Assembly (NCBI GenBank): GCA_002715665.1
Contig: PAZO01000006.1
Coordinates: 17,670-43,735 of the forward strand
Reading direction: 5' to 3'
Length of the DNA: 26,066 nt
Origin: Chloroflexota bacterium
Lineage (GTDB): Bacteria > Chloroflexota > Dehalococcoidia > SAR202 > GCA-002694895
Part shown: positions 23,935 through 26,066 of the stretch, piece after piece
How the letters are laid out: each line of letters starts with the position of its first letter
How positions within the stretch are numbered: position 1 is the first letter of the stretch
Position numbers and translations under genes: made by a program
Notes under the pieces: generated by a model
Databases searched by the model: none
The model's input: only the letters and a program-made list of their open reading frames with translations
What the model was told of the DNA's origin: nothing

Positions 23935-25009
23935 ATGTTTTATCTAGTTCTTCTTTTGTAAGACTATATCCTAAATCTTCTAGCCTGGATTTTAATCCTG
24001 CTCTTCCACTTAATTTACTAAGAACTAAGGCATTCCCTGTCAATCCTATGGATTCAGGATCCATGATTTCAAACGTTGATTTTGACTTGATAACACCATC
24101 TTGATGTATGCCCGAGGCATGTCTGAATGCATTTGCTCCAACTATTGCTTTGTTGGGTTGTACAGGAAAACCTGTTATATCACTAACTAAGCGACTTGTT
24201 TTATATATCTGTTTTGTATTTATATTTGTAGAAACATTCAACAAATCTTTTCTGGTATCAATAGCCATAATAACTTCTTCTAATGCAGCATTTCCTGCTC
24301 TTTCACCTAAGCCATTTATGCATCCTTCAATTTGTCTTGCTCCTGCTGTGATTGCAGCTAGACTATTTGAAACAGATAAGCCTAAGTCGTTATGGCAATG
24401 TACGCTAGTTATCACATCATTCATTCCTGGGACATTATTAATTATGTCTTCTATTCTTTGTTTAAATTCCCAGGGCATTGTGTAGCCTACTGTGTCTGGT
24501 ATATTTATTGTAGTTGCTCCCGCTTTTACAGTTGCTTCTATTAATTGATACAAAAAATCCATGTCTGTTCTTGATGCATCCATTGGTGAAAATTCCACAT
24601 CGTCACAGTATTTTTTCGCTTGTTCTACACAATAAACAGCCATATCAAGTACTTCTTCTCTATTCTTTTTCAACTGATTTATTATTTGTATGTCAGAACT
24701 ATTAACAAATACATGTATTCTTGGGTTTTCTGATTTTTTGATGGCTTCCCATGCAGAATCAACATCAGACGGAACACATCGAGCAAGAGCAGCGATTTTT
24801 GGACCTTTTATTAATTTGGAAATTTCTTTTACAGATTCGAAATCACCAGGGGATGACGCAGGAAAGCCAGCTTCGATTATATCAACATTTAATTCTTGAA
24901 GTTGATAAGCTATTTCGATTTTTTCTGATTTCGTTAATCCTATTCCAGCTGATTGTTCGCCATCTCTTAATGTTGTGTCAAAAATAAGTATTTGATTATT
25001 TTTACTCAT
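23876..25009 (-). CDS. leuA: 2-isopropylmalate synthase, catalytic part (frameshifted gene)
   Basis: The first committed leucine enzyme, condensing acetyl-CoA with 2-oxoisovalerate. This 377-residue frame holds the TIM barrel: DTTLRDGEQSAG near the start, VHCHNDLGLSVSNSLAA with the metal-binding His-x-His, and GERAGNAALEEV. HASGIHQDG and LSKLSGRAGLKSRLE (the linker helices) follow. After Asp367 it runs into nine A and then a nonsense tail (GSYKSRS) to a stop. The regulatory domain continues in the +1 frame. If read as is, the enzyme would be a truncated, leucine-insensitive form; if joined, a normal LeuA. Confidence 0.88.
   Translation of the reverse strand: MSKNNQILIFDTTLRDGEQSAGIGLTKSEKIEIAYQLQELNVDIIEAGFPASSPGDFESVKEISKLIKGPKIAALARCVPSDVDSAWEAIKKSENPRIHVFVNSSDIQIINQLKKNREEVLDMAVYCVEQAKKYCDDVEFSPMDASRTDMDFLYQLIEATVKAGATTINIPDTVGYTMPWEFKQRIEDIINNVPGMNDVITSVHCHNDLGLSVSNSLAAITAGARQIEGCINGLGERAGNAALEEVIMAIDTRKDLLNVSTNINTKQIYKTSRLVSDITGFPVQPNKAIVGANAFRHASGIHQDGVIKSKSTFEIMDPESIGLTGNALVLSKLSGRAGLKSRLEDLGYSLTKEELDKTFEDFKNLADKKKGSYKSRS
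23900..23908 (-). other. Nine-A homopolymer where leuA changes frame
   Basis: On the minus strand GAC is followed by nine A then GGAAGTTAC. Eight A would keep the catalytic and regulatory domains in one frame. The run could be a one-base assembly or sequencing error, a true mutation, or a site of polymerase slippage that restores frame in part of the transcripts. Confidence 0.8.
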
Positions 25010-25030
25010 AATTAAATTATCCTCTTATTA

Positions 25031-26026
25031 TTATGAATTTTTTAAAAATGGCATCATGTCTCTTAATTCTTTACCAATTTTTTCAATAGGGTGTGAACTA
25101 TTTTCTTTTCTAAGTTTTTCAAAACGATGCAAACCTTCGTCATTTTCTGCGATCCATTCTTTAGCAAAAGTTCCGTCCTGAATATCGCTTAGTACTTTTT
25201 TCATATTTTCTTTTACAGATTCGTCTATAATCATTGGTCCTCTTGTTAAATCTCCGTATTCTGCAGTTGTACTTATAGAATATCGCATATAGTCTAGTCC
25301 GCCTTCGTACATCAGATCTACAATCAGTTTTAATTCGTGAAGACATTCAAAATAAGCAGATTCCGGTTGGTAACCAGCTTCAACTAATGTTTCAAATGCA
25401 TATTTAACTAATTGGGCAGTACCTCCACATAATACTGATTGTTCACCGAATAAATCAGTTTCAGTTTCTTCTTTAAATGTTGTGGTCAGTACTCCTGCCC
25501 TCGTACAACCAACAGATTTAGCGTACGCAAGTCCTTTTTCTTCAGCAGTTCCTGATGGGTTTTGATGTATAGCTAATAGCCCAGGCACGCCTGATCCTTT
25601 TGTGAAAACTTCTCTCATTCTATGACCAGGAGCTTTGGGCGCAACCATAATTACGTCAACATTACTTGGTGGGACAATTGTTTTGTAATGAATGTTAAAT
25701 CCATGAGCAAACATTAAGGTTTTGCTTTCATCAAGATGTGGCTTGATAAGTTCTTCGTATACTGAAGGTTGAACTGTGTCAGGTAAAAGAATCATGATGA
25801 TATCTGAGGATTTTGTTACTTCGTCTACTGTATTAACTTCTAATCCATCTTGTTCAGCTTTTTCCCAACTTTTACTGCCTTCATATAATCCAATTCTAAC
25901 TTTTATACCACTGTCATGAGCACTTAAAGCATGAGCATGCCCCTGGCTTCCGTATCCTATAACAGCAATTGATTTGTTATTTAAAACAGATAAATCTGCA
26001 TCTGTATCGTAAAACATCTTAGCCAT
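25031..26026 (-). CDS. ilvC: Ketol-acid reductoisomerase (class I)
   Basis: A 331-residue enzyme for the second step of valine/isoleucine synthesis, making dihydroxy-isovalerate from acetolactate with NADPH and Mg2+. [12 protein letters not shown] (23-34) is the Rossmann loop; GLYEGSKSW is the phosphate loop with its Ser residues. [12 protein letters not shown] gives the Mg-binding Asp/Glu, and [11 protein letters not shown] and [11 protein letters not shown] the other active-site residues. Short (class I) C-terminal knotted domain. AAGGAAGG (26041-26034) is a strong ribosome-binding site. It leads into leuA after 21 bases, so valine and leucine branches are co-expressed. Confidence 0.97.
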   Translation of the reverse strand: MAKMFYDTDADLSVLNNKSIAVIGYGSQGHAHALSAHDSGIKVRIGLYEGSKSWEKAEQDGLEVNTVDEVTKSSDIIMILLPDTVQPSVYEELIKPHLDESKTLMFAHGFNIHYKTIVPPSNVDVIMVAPKAPGHRMREVFTKGSGVPGLLAIHQNPSGTAEEKGLAYAKSVGCTRAGVLTTTFKEETETDLFGEQSVLCGGTAQLVKYAFETLVEAGYQPESAYFECLHELKLIVDLMYEGGLDYMRYSISTTAEYGDLTRGPMIIDESVKENMKKVLSDIQDGTFAKEWIAENDEGLHRFEKLRKENSSHPIEKIGKELRDMMPFLKNS

Positions 26027-26033
26027 TTTGTAG

Positions 26034-26041
26034 CCTTCCTT
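26034..26041 (-). promoter_or_regulatory. Ribosome-binding site of ilvC
   Basis: On the minus strand AAGGAAGG lies seven bases before the ATG at 26026 and fixes the start. The remaining 25 bases to the window edge are too few to identify an upstream gene, though ilvB/ilvN would be the usual neighbours. Confidence 0.6.
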
Positions 26042-26066
26042 TAAATTAATTTTTTTCTCTATTCAT

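Noticed and set aside
25031..26026. Possible NADH-preferring IlvC from GLYEGSKS instead of GLRPGSKS
   Set aside because: Tyr or Glu at these positions also occurs in ordinary NADPH enzymes and the phosphate-binding Ser residues are kept; cofactor choice cannot be judged from this alone.
26041..26066. Minus-strand ATG-to-TAA mini frame at the window edge
   Set aside because: Seven codons of AT-rich sequence; may be the end of an upstream gene but cannot be supported.
1..26066. CRISPR array, insertion sequence, prophage or defence island
   Set aside because: No spaced direct repeats, transposase, integrase or terminal repeats were seen; gene content is core metabolism throughout.

Overview
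This is a compact, very AT-rich stretch (about 30% G+C by eye) of a bacterial chromosome. Genes overlap or abut, spacers are short, and there are no mobile elements or CRISPR arrays. The taxon cannot be fixed from sequence alone. Very low G+C, near-absent spacers, a fused AccD-AccA, FabL-type enoyl reductase, HadA/HadB-like dehydratases and a type II haloacid-dehalogenase-like protein fit a streamlined, probably free-living bacterium, possibly marine Chloroflexota-like (inference, low confidence). UGA is a normal stop here (for example at 4407-4409 and 21366-21368), and the tRNA-Trp has a CCA anticodon.

Layout. (1) 1-600: a thioredoxin-fold lipoprotein interrupted by one in-frame UGA exactly where the first catalytic Cys of a CxxC motif belongs; hairpins follow directly, so it is a candidate selenoprotein. 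Just beyond it a minus-strand consensus promoter runs straight into a terminator. (2) 682-3953, minus: murQ-anmK-pseudouridine synthase-AlkA, an overlapping operon that joins peptidoglycan recycling to RNA and DNA maintenance. (3) 4017-7141: an AhpD-like protein, a NiCoT nickel/cobalt permease with its Fur-family regulator, and a divergent flavoprotein with a Cys-rich tail plus a small membrane protein. A TTGCAA-N5-ATGCAA palindrome overlaps the -35 of the permease promoter and resembles the Nur box. (4) 7287-9257: tRNA-Trp overlapping the 3' end of maf, then nadC and RNase P RNA. (5) 9342-10666: an A-type Fe-S carrier and YgfZ. (6) 10663-20624: a divergent fatty-acid and lipid block. Minus: hadA-like, hadB-like, plsX, fabG, fabL. 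Plus: yceD, rpmF, fabD, nusB, acpP, then ftsK and fused accDA. (7) 20664-21368: a HAD hydrolase. (8) 21461-26026, minus: ilvC-leuA-leuC-leuD for branched-chain amino acids, with leuA split by a frameshift at a run of nine A.

Together, the central block supplies malonyl-CoA (AccDA), malonyl-ACP (FabD, AcpP), reduction, dehydration and enoyl reduction (FabG, HadAB-like, FabL) and acyl-phosphate for phospholipids (PlsX). FabH/FabF, AccB/AccC and the selenocysteine genes must lie elsewhere if the pathways are complete. The points most worth checking are the UxxC lipoprotein, the Nur-type operator and the leuA homopolymer frameshift.
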